25,756 nucleotides of DNA from a virus (IMGVR_UViG_3300037189_007938:1-25756); one strand, 5' to 3'. Shown: positions 15,628 through 23,692, numbered from the stretch's first letter. The notes: generated by a model not told the origin, from the letters alone. Translations and numbers: made by a program.

Positions 15628-17259
15628 ATGGAAGACGGATATCTTGGTAATGCAAGGCTTAAAAAAGTCGGTGTTGAATTATCCTATACAAAAGAACAGT
15701 TAGAAGAAATTGTAAAGTGTACTGAAGATCCAGTATATTTTATACGTAACTATGTAAAGATTGTCAACGTTGACCGTGGTCTTGTTCCATTTGAAATGTG
15801 GGACTTTCAAGAAAACATGGTCCGCACGTTTCATGACAATCGTTTTTGCATTGCAAAAATGCCACGACAGGTTGGTAAGACAACAACAACTGTTGGCTAT
15901 ATGCTTTGGTCAGCATTATTCAATGAAGATTATGTCATTGGTATTCTTGCAAACAAACTTCAACTTGCACAAGATATTCTAGGTAAGATTCAAAAAGCTT
16001 ATGAGTATCTTCCATCTTGGTTGCAACAAGGCATCATCAATTGGAATAAACGTTCAATTGAATTAGAGAATGGCTCAAAGATTTTTGCGTATGCAACATC
16101 TTCAGCAGGTGTTCGTGGTGGTACATACAATCTGATTTTTCTTGATGAGTTTGCGTTCGTTCCACACAACATGGCTGTAGACTTCTTTACTTCTACTTAT
16201 CCTGTTATCTCATCTGGTAAAACGTCAAAAGTAATTATTGTTTCTACTCCAAATGGTCTAAATCTGTTCTATAAAATGTGGACAGATGCTATTGAGAATC
16301 GCTCCACATACAAAACGCTTGAAGTTCACTGGTCAATGGTGCCAGGGCGTGACGAAAAGTGGAGAGAAGAAACGATCCGAAACACGTCGGAAGAACAGTT
16401 CAGACAAGAGTTTGAAACGGAGTTCATCGGTTCAGCAGCGACACTTATTTCTGGTGCTAAACTTCGTTCTCTGGCATTTCATGATCCAATCCGAATTGAA
16501 GATGATGGTAATTTATCGATATATGAAGATCCAAAACCAGGAAGAATATATATTGCGACTGTAGACTGTTCCGAAGGTGTAAGTTTAGACTATCACACAA
16601 TCAATATTATTGATGCTACTGAAGCGCCTTACAGACAAGTTGCGTTGTATAGAAACAATAAACTGCCTCTTCTGTTTTTGCCTACTGTTATATACGCTCT
16701 AGCAAATAGGTATAATGAAGCTTTTGTTTTGATAGAAACCAATAACATAGGTCAACAAGTTGTGGACATTCTACACTATGATCTTGAATATGGAAATATC
16801 TACAGAATTGAGCATCATCATATCAAAGGACAAAGCATTTCTGCTGGTTTTAAACGATCGGTTTCTTTTGGTATTAAGACTACTAAATCAGTCAAGAAAA
16901 TTGGTTGTGCTAACCTAAAGACGCTGATTGAAAATGATAAGTTAATTATCAACGATTTTAATACGATTGCAGAACTGAATACATTTGTTCGCACTAAAGA
17001 CTCATATAAAGCCGAAGAGGGTAATAATGACGATATTGTCATGGGATTGGTTACTTTTGCTTGGCTGACAGCACAGACTTTTTTCAAAGATGAGACTCGG
17101 ATTGACATTCGTAAAGTTATGTTGGATGAGCAAAATATGCTCGGAGAAGAAAGTATGCTTCCTTTTGGATTTATTGAAGACGGATTAGCAAGGGAAGCAG
17201 AAATTGCTGATGGAGATATGTGGGAGCCGCCGGCTGGCTATTTATCATCAAGTTTCTAA
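15628..17259 (+). CDS. gp17: Terminase large subunit gp17 (ATPase and nuclease)
   Basis: The ATP-driven motor that cuts and packages phage DNA through the gp20 portal. It is 543 residues against about 610 in T4. The ATPase part shows a Walker A at 79-86 (PRQVGKTT, equivalent to the T4 SRQLGKT region), Walker B with catalytic Glu at 168-175 (NLIFLDEF) and a coupling motif STPNG at 206-210. The nuclease part shows the RNase H-fold acids: Asp313 in IATVDCSEG, Glu370 in FVLIETNN and Asp468/Asp469 in GNNDDIVMG. All catalytic positions are intact. It starts three bases after the Dps gene and ends 56 bases before gene 18. Confidence 0.97.
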   Translation: MEDGYLGNARLKKVGVELSYTKEQLEEIVKCTEDPVYFIRNYVKIVNVDRGLVPFEMWDFQENMVRTFHDNRFCIAKMPRQVGKTTTTVGYMLWSALFNEDYVIGILANKLQLAQDILGKIQKAYEYLPSWLQQGIINWNKRSIELENGSKIFAYATSSAGVRGGTYNLIFLDEFAFVPHNMAVDFFTSTYPVISSGKTSKVIIVSTPNGLNLFYKMWTDAIENRSTYKTLEVHWSMVPGRDEKWREETIRNTSEEQFRQEFETEFIGSAATLISGAKLRSLAFHDPIRIEDDGNLSIYEDPKPGRIYIATVDCSEGVSLDYHTINIIDATEAPYRQVALYRNNKLPLLFLPTVIYALANRYNEAFVLIETNNIGQQVVDILHYDLEYGNIYRIEHHHIKGQSISAGFKRSVSFGIKTTKSVKKIGCANLKTLIENDKLIINDFNTIAELNTFVRTKDSYKAEEGNNDDIVMGLVTFAWLTAQTFFKDETRIDIRKVMLDEQNMLGEESMLPFGFIEDGLAREAEIADGDMWEPPAGYLSSSF

Positions 17260-17262
17260 AAA

Positions 17263-17270
17263 ACTAAATA
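17263..17270 (+). promoter_or_regulatory. Candidate late promoter variant (ACTAAATA)
   Basis: Third intergenic copy of ACTAAATA, in the 56-base gap between gp17 and gp18. It lies 33 bases upstream of a perfect AAGGAG (17303-17308), giving a leader of about 40 bases. Sheath protein is needed in large amounts, so its own late promoter is expected. Confidence 0.5.
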
Positions 17271-17315
17271 CAATATCAAAAAGAAAATTGACCCAAACAA
17301 TAAAGGAGAAATCCA

Positions 17316-19004
17316 ATGGCATTTCAATTATCACCTGGAGTAAATGTATCAGAGATCGATCTGACTACAGTTATTCCTTCAGTAGGCACTTCTACAGGTG
17401 CTTTCGTAGGACCTTTTGCTTGGGGACCATGTGGCGAAGTTACTACTATTTCTGACGAAGTTCGTCTAGCAAGCACCTTTGGTAATCCAAACAGCGATAA
17501 TTATGAATACTGGTTCTCGGCAGCAAACTTTTTAGCTTATGGTAATAATCTAAAAATCGTTCGTGCTTTTAATGCATCAACAACACTAAATGCAACAGCA
17601 AACGGAAGTGGTCTTCTGATTAAAAATCAAGATGACTATGTAGAAAATCATACAGGTTATTCAGCAAACTCTTACAACGGTTTTGGCGCACGTTGGGCAG
17701 GTGCTTTAGGTAACTCACTCAGCGTTTCTATGGCAGATGCAAACTCATATAGCACATGGGCATATAAGACACAATTCACATCTGCTCCTTCTACATCATC
17801 ATATGTTGCAAAGAAAGGCGGTTCTTTTGACGAAGTTCACGTAATTGTTGTTGACGAAGATGGTCTGTTTACAGGAACAAAAGGAACAGTTCTGGAAAAG
17901 TATCCTTTCGTTTCAAAAGCTTCTGATGCAAGAGATGACTCTGGTAACTCAAGTTACTATAAGAATGCTATTCAAAATCAATCTCAGTACATCTGGTGGC
18001 TGTCACACCCAACACAAAACACTACAGGTGGAACAGCTTGGGGTTCAACAGCAAATGCATCATCATTTGCAAACACAACTGGTAATGTATCATTCTCATT
18101 ATCAGGTGGTGCAGATGGTACAGTAGGTACATCACAAATTACAACTGGTTGGGATAGATTTAAGAATGCGGAAGCAGTAGATATTTCTCTGTGCGTAACT
18201 GGTACAGGCAACTCTACAATTGCAGCATACGTTATCGATAATATAGCAGGCACACGTAAAGACTGCGTTGCATTCGTTTCACCAACAAAAGCAAGCGTTG
18301 TTGACAATGCGGGTAGCGAAGTTTCAGACATTACTACTTTCCGCAACGGTCTAACATCTTCGTCATATGCTGTGTTGGATTCAGGATACAAATATCAGTA
18401 CGACAAATACAATGATGTGTATCGTTGGATACCACTGAACGGTGACATTGCTGGTCTATGCGTAAGAACAGATCAAGAGCGTGACCCATGGTTCTCACCA
18501 GGTGGTTTAAATCGTGGCGTTATCAAGAACGTTGTAAAACTTGCTTGGAATCCACTAAAATCAGAACGTGATTCGTTATATTCTGTTGGCGTAAATCCTG
18601 TTGTTTCTTTCCCAGGAGAAGGCACAGTTCTGTTTGGTGATAAAACATTACTGAGCAAGCCAAGTGCATTTGATCGTATCAATGTTCGTCGTTTATTCAT
18701 CACTCTTGAAAAAGCAATTTCACGTGCAGCACGTTTCTCGTTGTTTGAATTTAATGATCAATTCACACGCGCACAGTTTGTTGCTCTAGTTGAGCCATTC
18801 TTACGTGACGTTCAAGGTCGTCGTGGTATCACTGATTACCGTGTTGTGTGTGACGAAACAAACAACACTGGAGAAGTTATTGATCGTAATGAGTTTGTTG
18901 GTGACATCTATATTAAACCAGCACGTTCTATCAACTTCATTCAATTGAACTTCGTAGCAGTTCGTACAGGAGTATCATTTAATGAAGTCGTAGGTGCGGC
19001 ATAA
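17316..19004 (+). CDS. gp18: Tail sheath protein gp18
   Basis: Contractile sheath subunit that surrounds the gp19 tube and drives DNA injection. It is 562 residues, against 659 in T4. The N-terminal QLSPGVNVSEIDLTTVIPSV is the diagnostic start of T4-like sheaths, followed by GAFVGPFAWGP and SAANFLAYGNNLKIVRAF. The C-terminal domain has WFSPGGLNRG, VVSFPGEGTVLFGDKTL, the FDRINVRRLFITLEKAI helix and the IKPARSINFIQLNFVAVRTG ending, all conserved. The middle (about residues 105-300) is more variable, as expected for the exposed domains. The ribosome site is AAGGAG at 17303-17308 (perfect). Confidence 0.97.
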   Translation: MAFQLSPGVNVSEIDLTTVIPSVGTSTGAFVGPFAWGPCGEVTTISDEVRLASTFGNPNSDNYEYWFSAANFLAYGNNLKIVRAFNASTTLNATANGSGLLIKNQDDYVENHTGYSANSYNGFGARWAGALGNSLSVSMADANSYSTWAYKTQFTSAPSTSSYVAKKGGSFDEVHVIVVDEDGLFTGTKGTVLEKYPFVSKASDARDDSGNSSYYKNAIQNQSQYIWWLSHPTQNTTGGTAWGSTANASSFANTTGNVSFSLSGGADGTVGTSQITTGWDRFKNAEAVDISLCVTGTGNSTIAAYVIDNIAGTRKDCVAFVSPTKASVVDNAGSEVSDITTFRNGLTSSSYAVLDSGYKYQYDKYNDVYRWIPLNGDIAGLCVRTDQERDPWFSPGGLNRGVIKNVVKLAWNPLKSERDSLYSVGVNPVVSFPGEGTVLFGDKTLLSKPSAFDRINVRRLFITLEKAISRAARFSLFEFNDQFTRAQFVALVEPFLRDVQGRRGITDYRVVCDETNNTGEVIDRNEFVGDIYIKPARSINFIQLNFVAVRTGVSFNEVVGAA

Positions 19005-19007
19005 ATA
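19000..19007 (+). promoter_or_regulatory. Candidate late promoter (CATAAATA)
   Basis: CATAAATA spans the end of gene 18 and lies 23 bases before the gene 19 ATG, one base off the T4 consensus. A transcript starting near 19013 would just include the AGGAG ribosome site at 19018-19022. This position relative to gene 19 resembles the placement of late promoters in T4. Confidence 0.5.
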
Positions 19008-19029
19008 AGAGAGACACAGGAGAAAATAA

Positions 19030-19575
19030 ATGGCATTTAACGTAAATCAATTCCGCTCTCAACTTCAAAGTGACGGCGCACGTCCAAATCTATTTGAAGT
19101 GAGTTTGCCGTTTCCTACATTCTCGGTGCCAGGAAACGCACAAACAAAAATGACGTTCATGTGTAAGACAGCACAACTTCCAGGTTCAACTCTGGGCGTT
19201 GTGCCTGTTCAATACTTTGGTCGTGAATTAAAGTTTGTGGGCAATCGTACTTTTGCAGACTGGACAGTAACAATCATTAACGATGAAGACTTTGCTGTTC
19301 GTAATGCGTTTGAGCGTTGGATGAACGGTATCAATAGTCATAATCTAAACGTTCGTAATCCAATTGCGGGAACACCACTCGGATACAGTGTTGATGGTCA
19401 AGTTACACAGTTTGGAAAAGCCGGAAACACAATTAAAAAATATAACTTTGTTGGTATGTTCCCAACAGATATTACTCCAATTGATGTTGATTGGGGTTCA
19501 AATGATACCATTGAAGAATTTTCTGTAACCCTGACGTATCAGTTCTGGGAAGCAGTAGCAGACGGTGTGGTTTAA
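19030..19575 (+). CDS. gp19: Tail tube protein gp19
   Basis: Subunit of the inner tail tube. It is 181 residues (T4 gp19 is 163). Conserved parts include MAFNVNQFRSQLQSDGARPN at the start, the KTAQLPGSTLGVVPVQYFGR and VGNRTFADWTVTIIND strands, the FERWMNGINSH helix and the YNFVGMFPTDITPIDVDW segment. These are found throughout T4-like tube proteins and define the beta-barrel that polymerises into the tube. AGGAG at 19018-19022 supports the ATG. It is followed by an intrinsic terminator, so gp18 and gp19 transcripts can end here rather than read into gp20. Confidence 0.97.
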   Translation: MAFNVNQFRSQLQSDGARPNLFEVSLPFPTFSVPGNAQTKMTFMCKTAQLPGSTLGVVPVQYFGRELKFVGNRTFADWTVTIINDEDFAVRNAFERWMNGINSHNLNVRNPIAGTPLGYSVDGQVTQFGKAGNTIKKYNFVGMFPTDITPIDVDWGSNDTIEEFSVTLTYQFWEAVADGVV

Positions 19576-19576
19576 G

Positions 19577-19605
19577 AGTAGGGGGAACAACCCCTACTTT
19601 TTATT
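19577..19605 (+). terminator. Intrinsic terminator between tube and portal genes
   Basis: An eight-base-pair stem AGTAGGGG / CCCCTACT (19577-19584 and 19591-19598) with a GAACAA loop precedes a T-rich run TTTTATT. It begins two bases after the gp19 stop. It would separate heavily made tail mRNA from the portal and prohead genes. Confidence 0.88.
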
Positions 19606-19627
19606 ATAGAATGAAAGGAAAATTCTA

Positions 19628-21328
19628 GTGGCAATTAAGCTGTTTGGCTTTACTTTAGGTACGAAAGATGTTGTTCAGAAAGAAAAACCTGAGCAACAAT
19701 CTTTCGTTCTTCCTTCCGCTGCACAACTAGATGACGGTGCTGTTACCATTACGCAAAATGCGTACTATGGTACCTACGTTGATTTAGAAGGTTCAGTCCG
19801 TAATGAGATTGAACTCATCACACGTTATCGTGAAATGTCCAATCATCCAGAATGTCAGATGGCGATTGATGAAATCGTCAACGAAGCTATTACACATGAT
19901 GATAGAGGCAAAGTAGTTGATCTTGTTTTAGATAATCTGAAACAGCCAGAATCAATTAAGAAAAAAATTATTGAAGAATTTGAAAACATTCAGAAGATGT
20001 TGAACTTCAATAATCTGGCAGATGACTTATTCAAGCGTTGGTACATTGACGGTCGCATGTTCTATCATGTGGTAGTTAATGATAAGAATCCAAAAGAAGG
20101 TATTCAAGAATTAAGATATATTGACCCACGTAAAATTCGTAAAGTACGTGAAGTCAAAAAAGAAAGAGATCCAAAAACAGGTGCTTTAGTTGTTGATTCT
20201 GTTGCAGAATACTACGTGTTCAATGATCGTGGTACAACGACTCAAACATTTACCGCAAATGTAACTCAAGGTCTTCGTATTGCGCCAGAGTCTATTATTA
20301 ACATCAATTCTGGTTTGATGGATGCAAAGAATACTTTTGTTATTTCATATCTACATAAAGCAATTAAGCCACTCAATCAGTTACGTATGATTGAAGATGC
20401 GATTGTTATCTATCGTATTTCACGTGCGCCAGAACGCCGTATTTTCTATATTGACGTTGGTAACTTACCAAAAGGTAAAGCAGAACAATATCTGCGTGAC
20501 ATCATGATCAAGTATCGTAACAAAATGGTCTACGATGCAAACACAGGTGAACTGCGTGACGAACGTAAACATATGTCAATGTTGGAAGATTTCTGGTTAC
20601 CTCGTCGGGAAGGTGGTAAAGGTACAGAAATTACCACACTACCAGCTGGACAAAACTTAGGTGAATTGGAAGATGTTAAATACTTCCAGAAAAAACTTCT
20701 TCAGTCGTTGAATGTACCGTATTCACGACTTGAATCACAAGAGGGTGGAATGGCTGGTTTAGGTCGTTCACAAGAAGTTACCCGTGACGAATTAAAGTTT
20801 GCAAAGTTTGTTATTCGTCTGCGTAATAAGTTTGCACAGATATTCGATGAAGCTTTAAAGATTCAGTTAGTATTAAAAGGTATCTGTACACGCGAAGAGT
20901 GGGATGAATTTAAAGAAGACATCTATTATGACTTCCGTAAAGATAACAACTTCACAGAACTTCGTGAGGCAGAACTATTGCAGAATAGATTACAAATGGT
21001 AGGCATGGTTGATCCGTTTGTTGGTCGTTATTTCTCCAATCATTATGTCATGAACAAAATATTGATGATGACGGATGAAGAAATTGAAAAGATGCAAGAA
21101 GAAATAAAGGAAGAAAAAGATACTCTTCCTCCAGAAATGCAAGGTCCTATGGCAATGCAACAAGCACAAGCGGAACAAGAACAACAACCTGCTGAAGATG
21201 AACAATCTGCTCAACAAGCAGAGCCGCAAGATAACACAATAGATAATGAAGACACTGAATCACTGACACCTCAACTTGATGATGAGGTAAACAAGTCGGT
21301 GGTTAGTATAAATAATAGACGTAGATAA
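19628..21328 (+). CDS. gp20: Portal vertex protein gp20
   Basis: Dodecameric channel at the special capsid vertex, the site of scaffold nucleation and DNA entry. It is 566 residues (T4 524). The start is GTG with AAAGGAAA at 19614-19621. Conserved portal segments are LEGSVRNEIELITRYREMSN, CQMAIDEIVNEAI, LADDLFKRWYIDGRMFYHV, ELRYIDPRKIRKVREV, IEDAIVIYRISRAPERRIFY, KHMSMLEDFWLPRREGGKGT and YSRLESQEGG. The C-terminal ~70 residues (from about Pro495) are Gln- and Glu-rich and look disordered; this extension is longer than I expect for T4. The last codons overlap a late promoter candidate at 21307. Confidence 0.97.
   Translation: MAIKLFGFTLGTKDVVQKEKPEQQSFVLPSAAQLDDGAVTITQNAYYGTYVDLEGSVRNEIELITRYREMSNHPECQMAIDEIVNEAITHDDRGKVVDLVLDNLKQPESIKKKIIEEFENIQKMLNFNNLADDLFKRWYIDGRMFYHVVVNDKNPKEGIQELRYIDPRKIRKVREVKKERDPKTGALVVDSVAEYYVFNDRGTTTQTFTANVTQGLRIAPESIININSGLMDAKNTFVISYLHKAIKPLNQLRMIEDAIVIYRISRAPERRIFYIDVGNLPKGKAEQYLRDIMIKYRNKMVYDANTGELRDERKHMSMLEDFWLPRREGGKGTEITTLPAGQNLGELEDVKYFQKKLLQSLNVPYSRLESQEGGMAGLGRSQEVTRDELKFAKFVIRLRNKFAQIFDEALKIQLVLKGICTREEWDEFKEDIYYDFRKDNNFTELREAELLQNRLQMVGMVDPFVGRYFSNHYVMNKILMMTDEEIEKMQEEIKEEKDTLPPEMQGPMAMQQAQAEQEQQPAEDEQSAQQAEPQDNTIDNEDTESLTPQLDDEVNKSVVSINNRRR
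21307..21314 (+). promoter_or_regulatory. Late promoter, exact T4 consensus (TATAAATA)
   Basis: An exact TATAAATA lies inside the last codons of gp20 and 26 bases before the gp67 ATG. Transcription would begin near 21320, upstream of the GAAAGG ribosome site at 21329-21334. T4 itself has late promoters of this class ahead of its head genes, and the position fits. Confidence 0.6.
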
Positions 21329-21339
21329 GAAAGGTTATT

Positions 21340-21543
21340 ATGAATATAAACGACATCATTAACAACATTGCTGCTGGAGATAACTTAGCGGCAAAAGAAA
21401 GTATAGAAAATGTCTTATCAGCAAAAGCGTTCGATGCGCTCCAAGGCCGTAAGCAAGAAATCGCTTCAACTCTTTTTGGCGGGCAAGACCAAGAAGCTGA
21501 AGAAAACGCAAACAACGAAGATTCGGAAGAAATAAATCAATAA
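21340..21543 (+). CDS. gp67: Prohead core protein gp67-like (67 aa)
   Basis: Small internal core protein that helps nucleate and shape the prohead. In T4 it is gp67 (PIP), encoded between 20 and 68/21, matching the position here. Residues 1-46 are helical and moderately charged (MNINDIINNIAAGDNLAAKE, AFDALQGRKQEIASTLFG), like the N-terminal domain of gp67 with the KKEIAxxLF type element. Residues ~48-67 are strongly acidic (QDQEAEENANNEDSEEINQ), matching the acidic tail from which T4 releases internal peptide II. It is preceded by GAAAGG. The stop overlaps the next start (TAATG). Confidence 0.82.
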   Translation: MNINDIINNIAAGDNLAAKESIENVLSAKAFDALQGRKQEIASTLFGGQDQEAEENANNEDSEEINQ

Positions 21544-22214
21544 TGAAATCTTTAGTAAAGTTCAAATCTATCGTTGAAGAAGAAAAGTCCGACTACTCAA
21601 AGTTGGACATTCTTGTTCGTGCAGGTTTGGCTAACAAAGCACAGTTACAGCGTATTCATAAAATAATGGACAAGATGGGCGAAGAACGTCCAGTGTTCAA
21701 TAATGCTGATCGTGAAATCATGCGTAATCTTTTCAACCGTATGGCGGATTTGGTTACTAGCAATAAACAAATTTTTACACGTGCAAGACAAGCAGTACGT
21801 GAAGATTTAAACGAAGCAAAAGCAGATAGTGTTGGAAGTGCATTTCCATTATTACCAGATCCACCGGTTGTTCTGGTAATTAAACGTCGAGCAGTGAGAT
21901 TATATCCAGACGGCACTAGAGTTGCACTCTATTGGAGCGATAAGCTTAAAAAATATTTCAGCGTTCCCTATGGACCAGCTATCGATTCTACAATTCAGGC
22001 TGAAGAATATGTCAGAGAATTTTTAGAATCTGATGAAATTGGATTGAACGATGGTAACAATGTTTCCCTCAATGAAGAAACAAAAGAAATGTTTATAAAT
22101 GTTTATGACCGTTTAGATGAACAGAATAAAGAATATTTTTGGAATCAATTAACAGAATCAGCATCAACATTTGGAAAACTCTATGAATTTTGTAGAACTA
22201 ATTCTTCAGAATAA
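21543..22214 (+). CDS. Hypothetical prohead-region protein (223 aa)
   Basis: I do not recognise a family. The first ~95 residues are helical and charged with LDILVRAGLANKAQLQRIHK, KIMDKM and REIMRNLFNRMADLVTSN. The middle (about 99-150) is a small beta-like element with FPLLPDPPVVLVIKRRAVRL, PDGTRVALYWSDKLKKYFSV and PYGPAIDST. The last ~60 residues are acidic and helical. It starts in a TAATG overlap with gp67 and its last 32-44 bases overlap the gp68-like gene in another frame. T4 has no gene of this kind between 67 and 68. The place between core genes suggests a role in the prohead core or portal vertex. Confidence 0.6.
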   Translation: MKSLVKFKSIVEEEKSDYSKLDILVRAGLANKAQLQRIHKIMDKMGEERPVFNNADREIMRNLFNRMADLVTSNKQIFTRARQAVREDLNEAKADSVGSAFPLLPDPPVVLVIKRRAVRLYPDGTRVALYWSDKLKKYFSVPYGPAIDSTIQAEEYVREFLESDEIGLNDGNNVSLNEETKEMFINVYDRLDEQNKEYFWNQLTESASTFGKLYEFCRTNSSE

Positions 22215-22644
22215 ATTAGACGAAGCCAAAGAACTCATCTATGAAAAATTGGATGAGATAGCTTCTATTAAATTAGAAGAGGTAAAGCCATTTGTTGTTG
22301 ATGAGATGTTTGAAGAGATTGAAGTTGACGAAGAAGTATTAGAAGAAGCAGCAAAGAAACGAAACCCAAATATCGTAAAGATGGGTAGAGTTCAAAAGAT
22401 TCGTCGCCGTATTCGTCGTAACAAAAAAGGTAAAATCATCGTACAAAAAAATGTACGTAGATCAGCAATAAAAGGATATCGTTTGTCTGGCAATACAGTA
22501 AAGCGTATACCAGCAACAACAAGATTACGTAAAGCACGTTTATTGAAACGTGCATGGAAAACAACAAGAAGAGCAAAACTTAGACGCACATTGTTAAAGA
22601 GAAAGATGTCAATGCGCCGTCGTAAATCTATGGGACTAAAATAA
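22183..22644 (+). CDS. gp68: Prohead core protein, gp68-like (153 aa, acidic N-half and very basic C-half)
   Basis: Position between 67 and 21 and the strongly basic composition fit the minor prohead core protein gp68. I choose ATG at 22183 (MNFVELILQNKLDEAKEL) over an in-frame TTG at 22171, because the TTG gives only four extra residues and no better ribosome site. Residues 1-60 form an acidic helical part with KLEEVKPFVVDEMFEEIEVD. Residues ~65-153 are extremely rich in Arg and Lys (KMGRVQKIRRRIRRNKKGKI, KGYRLSGNTVKR, RLRKARLLKRAWKTTRRAKL). The basic half may bind DNA or the acidic gp67 and gp22. Identity as gp68 is inferred from charge and order. Confidence 0.6.
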   Translation: MNFVELILQNKLDEAKELIYEKLDEIASIKLEEVKPFVVDEMFEEIEVDEEVLEEAAKKRNPNIVKMGRVQKIRRRIRRNKKGKIIVQKNVRRSAIKGYRLSGNTVKRIPATTRLRKARLLKRAWKTTRRAKLRRTLLKRKMSMRRRKSMGLK

Positions 22645-22645
22645 A

Positions 22646-23008
22646 ATGCCATTTGAAATAACTAATAGTTTAAGAGGCACATCAGTCATTCGTGGTGTTG
22701 ATGCGGGTACTTATACGATCACACTGAATGATCTGAGGGCCAATGCAACAATTGAAGCGGTAAGTGCTGCCGACATCAAACGAATTATGTGGTCAACAAA
22801 CGGAAGCATTACTGTTATTAGAAACGGTGTACCGCAAGTTGCTTTACATACTGGTGGCGTTATGGACTTTGCAGACTTTGCTTATTCCCTTGCCAATAAT
22901 AATAATCAAAGCATTGTGGTAACAATTACTACGGGCGGTTCATTCGTTATGGAAGTATCTAAAGTTGCGACATACAATGTTGATCCATACACAGGAGTAA
23001 CTCTATAA
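22646..23008 (+). CDS. Small beta-rich virion protein (120 aa), between core and protease genes
   Basis: Starts one base after the stop of the gp68-like gene. The sequence MPFEITNSLRGTSVIRGVDA, TYTITLNDLRANATIE, DIKRIMWSTNGSITVIRNG and FAYSLANNNNQSIVVTITTG is all-beta. I know similar short proteins from T4-like phages of aquatic bacteria at nearly this position but cannot give them an established role. T4 has no counterpart here. It could be a capsid decoration or head-associated protein, given a location inside the prohead gene group. The stop overlaps the gp21 start (TAATG), so production is coupled to the protease. Confidence 0.65.
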   Translation: MPFEITNSLRGTSVIRGVDAGTYTITLNDLRANATIEAVSAADIKRIMWSTNGSITVIRNGVPQVALHTGGVMDFADFAYSLANNNNQSIVVTITTGGSFVMEVSKVATYNVDPYTGVTL

Positions 23009-23658
23009 TGAAACTCATCAAAGAACATATTGAAGCAGTAAGATATCTTACCGAGAAAACAGAAGACGGTAAAAAACACATGTTTATCGAAGGAATCTTT
23101 CTGGTCGGTGATGCGGTTAATCGTAACAATCGTATGTACAAAATGGATACTTTACGTAACGAAGTCGCACGATATACAAAAGACCTTATTGAATCAAATC
23201 GTGCGCTTGGAGAATTAGGACATCCTGATACACCATCACTTAATCTTGAACGTGTATCTCATAAGATTGTTAGTCTTAAAGAAGACGGAAATACTTTTGT
23301 AGGTAAAGCACTTATTATGGAAACACCCTACGGTTTGATTGCAAAGAATCTTATTGAATCTGGCGTCAACCTTGGTGTTTCTTCACGTGCCCTTGGCTCA
23401 GTTGTCATGACTAAAGAGGGTTATAATCTGGTTCAAGATGATTTACGTCTTGCAACAGCGGCAGATATTGTTGCTGATCCTTCAGCTCCAGGGGCATTTG
23501 TACAGGGAATTATGGAAAACAAAGAGTGGATGTACGTTGAGGGTCGTTTCGTTGAGTCACATATTGACTACGCTAAAAAACAGATTCGTCAAGCATCTCG
23601 TAAAGAAGTTGAGTCTGTCGGACTTCAACTTTTTGAAAATTTTCTACGAAAACTTTAA
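23008..23658 (+). CDS. gp21: Prohead core protease gp21
   Basis: Serine protease that removes the scaffold and trims gp23 after prohead assembly. It is 216 residues (T4 gp21 is 212). It contains MKLIKEHIEAVRYLTEKTED, HMFIEGIFLVGDAVNRNNRMY, the conserved RALGELGHPDTPSLNLERVS with His72 and VSHKI with His85, and GVNLGVSSRALGSV containing Ser125/Ser126 as the catalytic serine candidates. Asp145 and Asp156 lie in the following block. AGGAG at 22993-22997 precedes the ATG, and the gene is coupled to the upstream 120-residue protein. Order 21-22-23 is as in T4. Confidence 0.95.
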   Translation: MKLIKEHIEAVRYLTEKTEDGKKHMFIEGIFLVGDAVNRNNRMYKMDTLRNEVARYTKDLIESNRALGELGHPDTPSLNLERVSHKIVSLKEDGNTFVGKALIMETPYGLIAKNLIESGVNLGVSSRALGSVVMTKEGYNLVQDDLRLATAADIVADPSAPGAFVQGIMENKEWMYVEGRFVESHIDYAKKQIRQASRKEVESVGLQLFENFLRKL

Positions 23659-23662
23659 AATT

Positions 23663-23670
23663 TATAAATA
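23663..23670 (+). promoter_or_regulatory. Late promoter, exact T4 consensus (TATAAATA)
   Basis: An exact TATAAATA sits in the 34-base gap between gp21 and gp22. A start near 23676 would give a short leader holding AAGGAG at 23680-23685 before the ATG at 23693. Together with the site at 21307 it would serve the abundant scaffold and capsid genes. Confidence 0.65.
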
Positions 23671-23692
23671 AGAAATCATAAGGAGATATTCA

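Noticed and set aside
22171-22182. TTG at 22171 as start of the gp68-like gene
   Set aside because: It adds only MENS before the ATG at 22183 and has no better ribosome site; the ATG gives a typical core-protein N-terminus. It cannot be fully excluded.
21543-22644. A frameshifted single gene formed by the 223-residue and gp68-like frames
   Set aside because: The second frame has its own ATG and a complete acidic-basic protein, the overlap is short, and no slippery sequence was seen. Overlapping genes are common in this operon.
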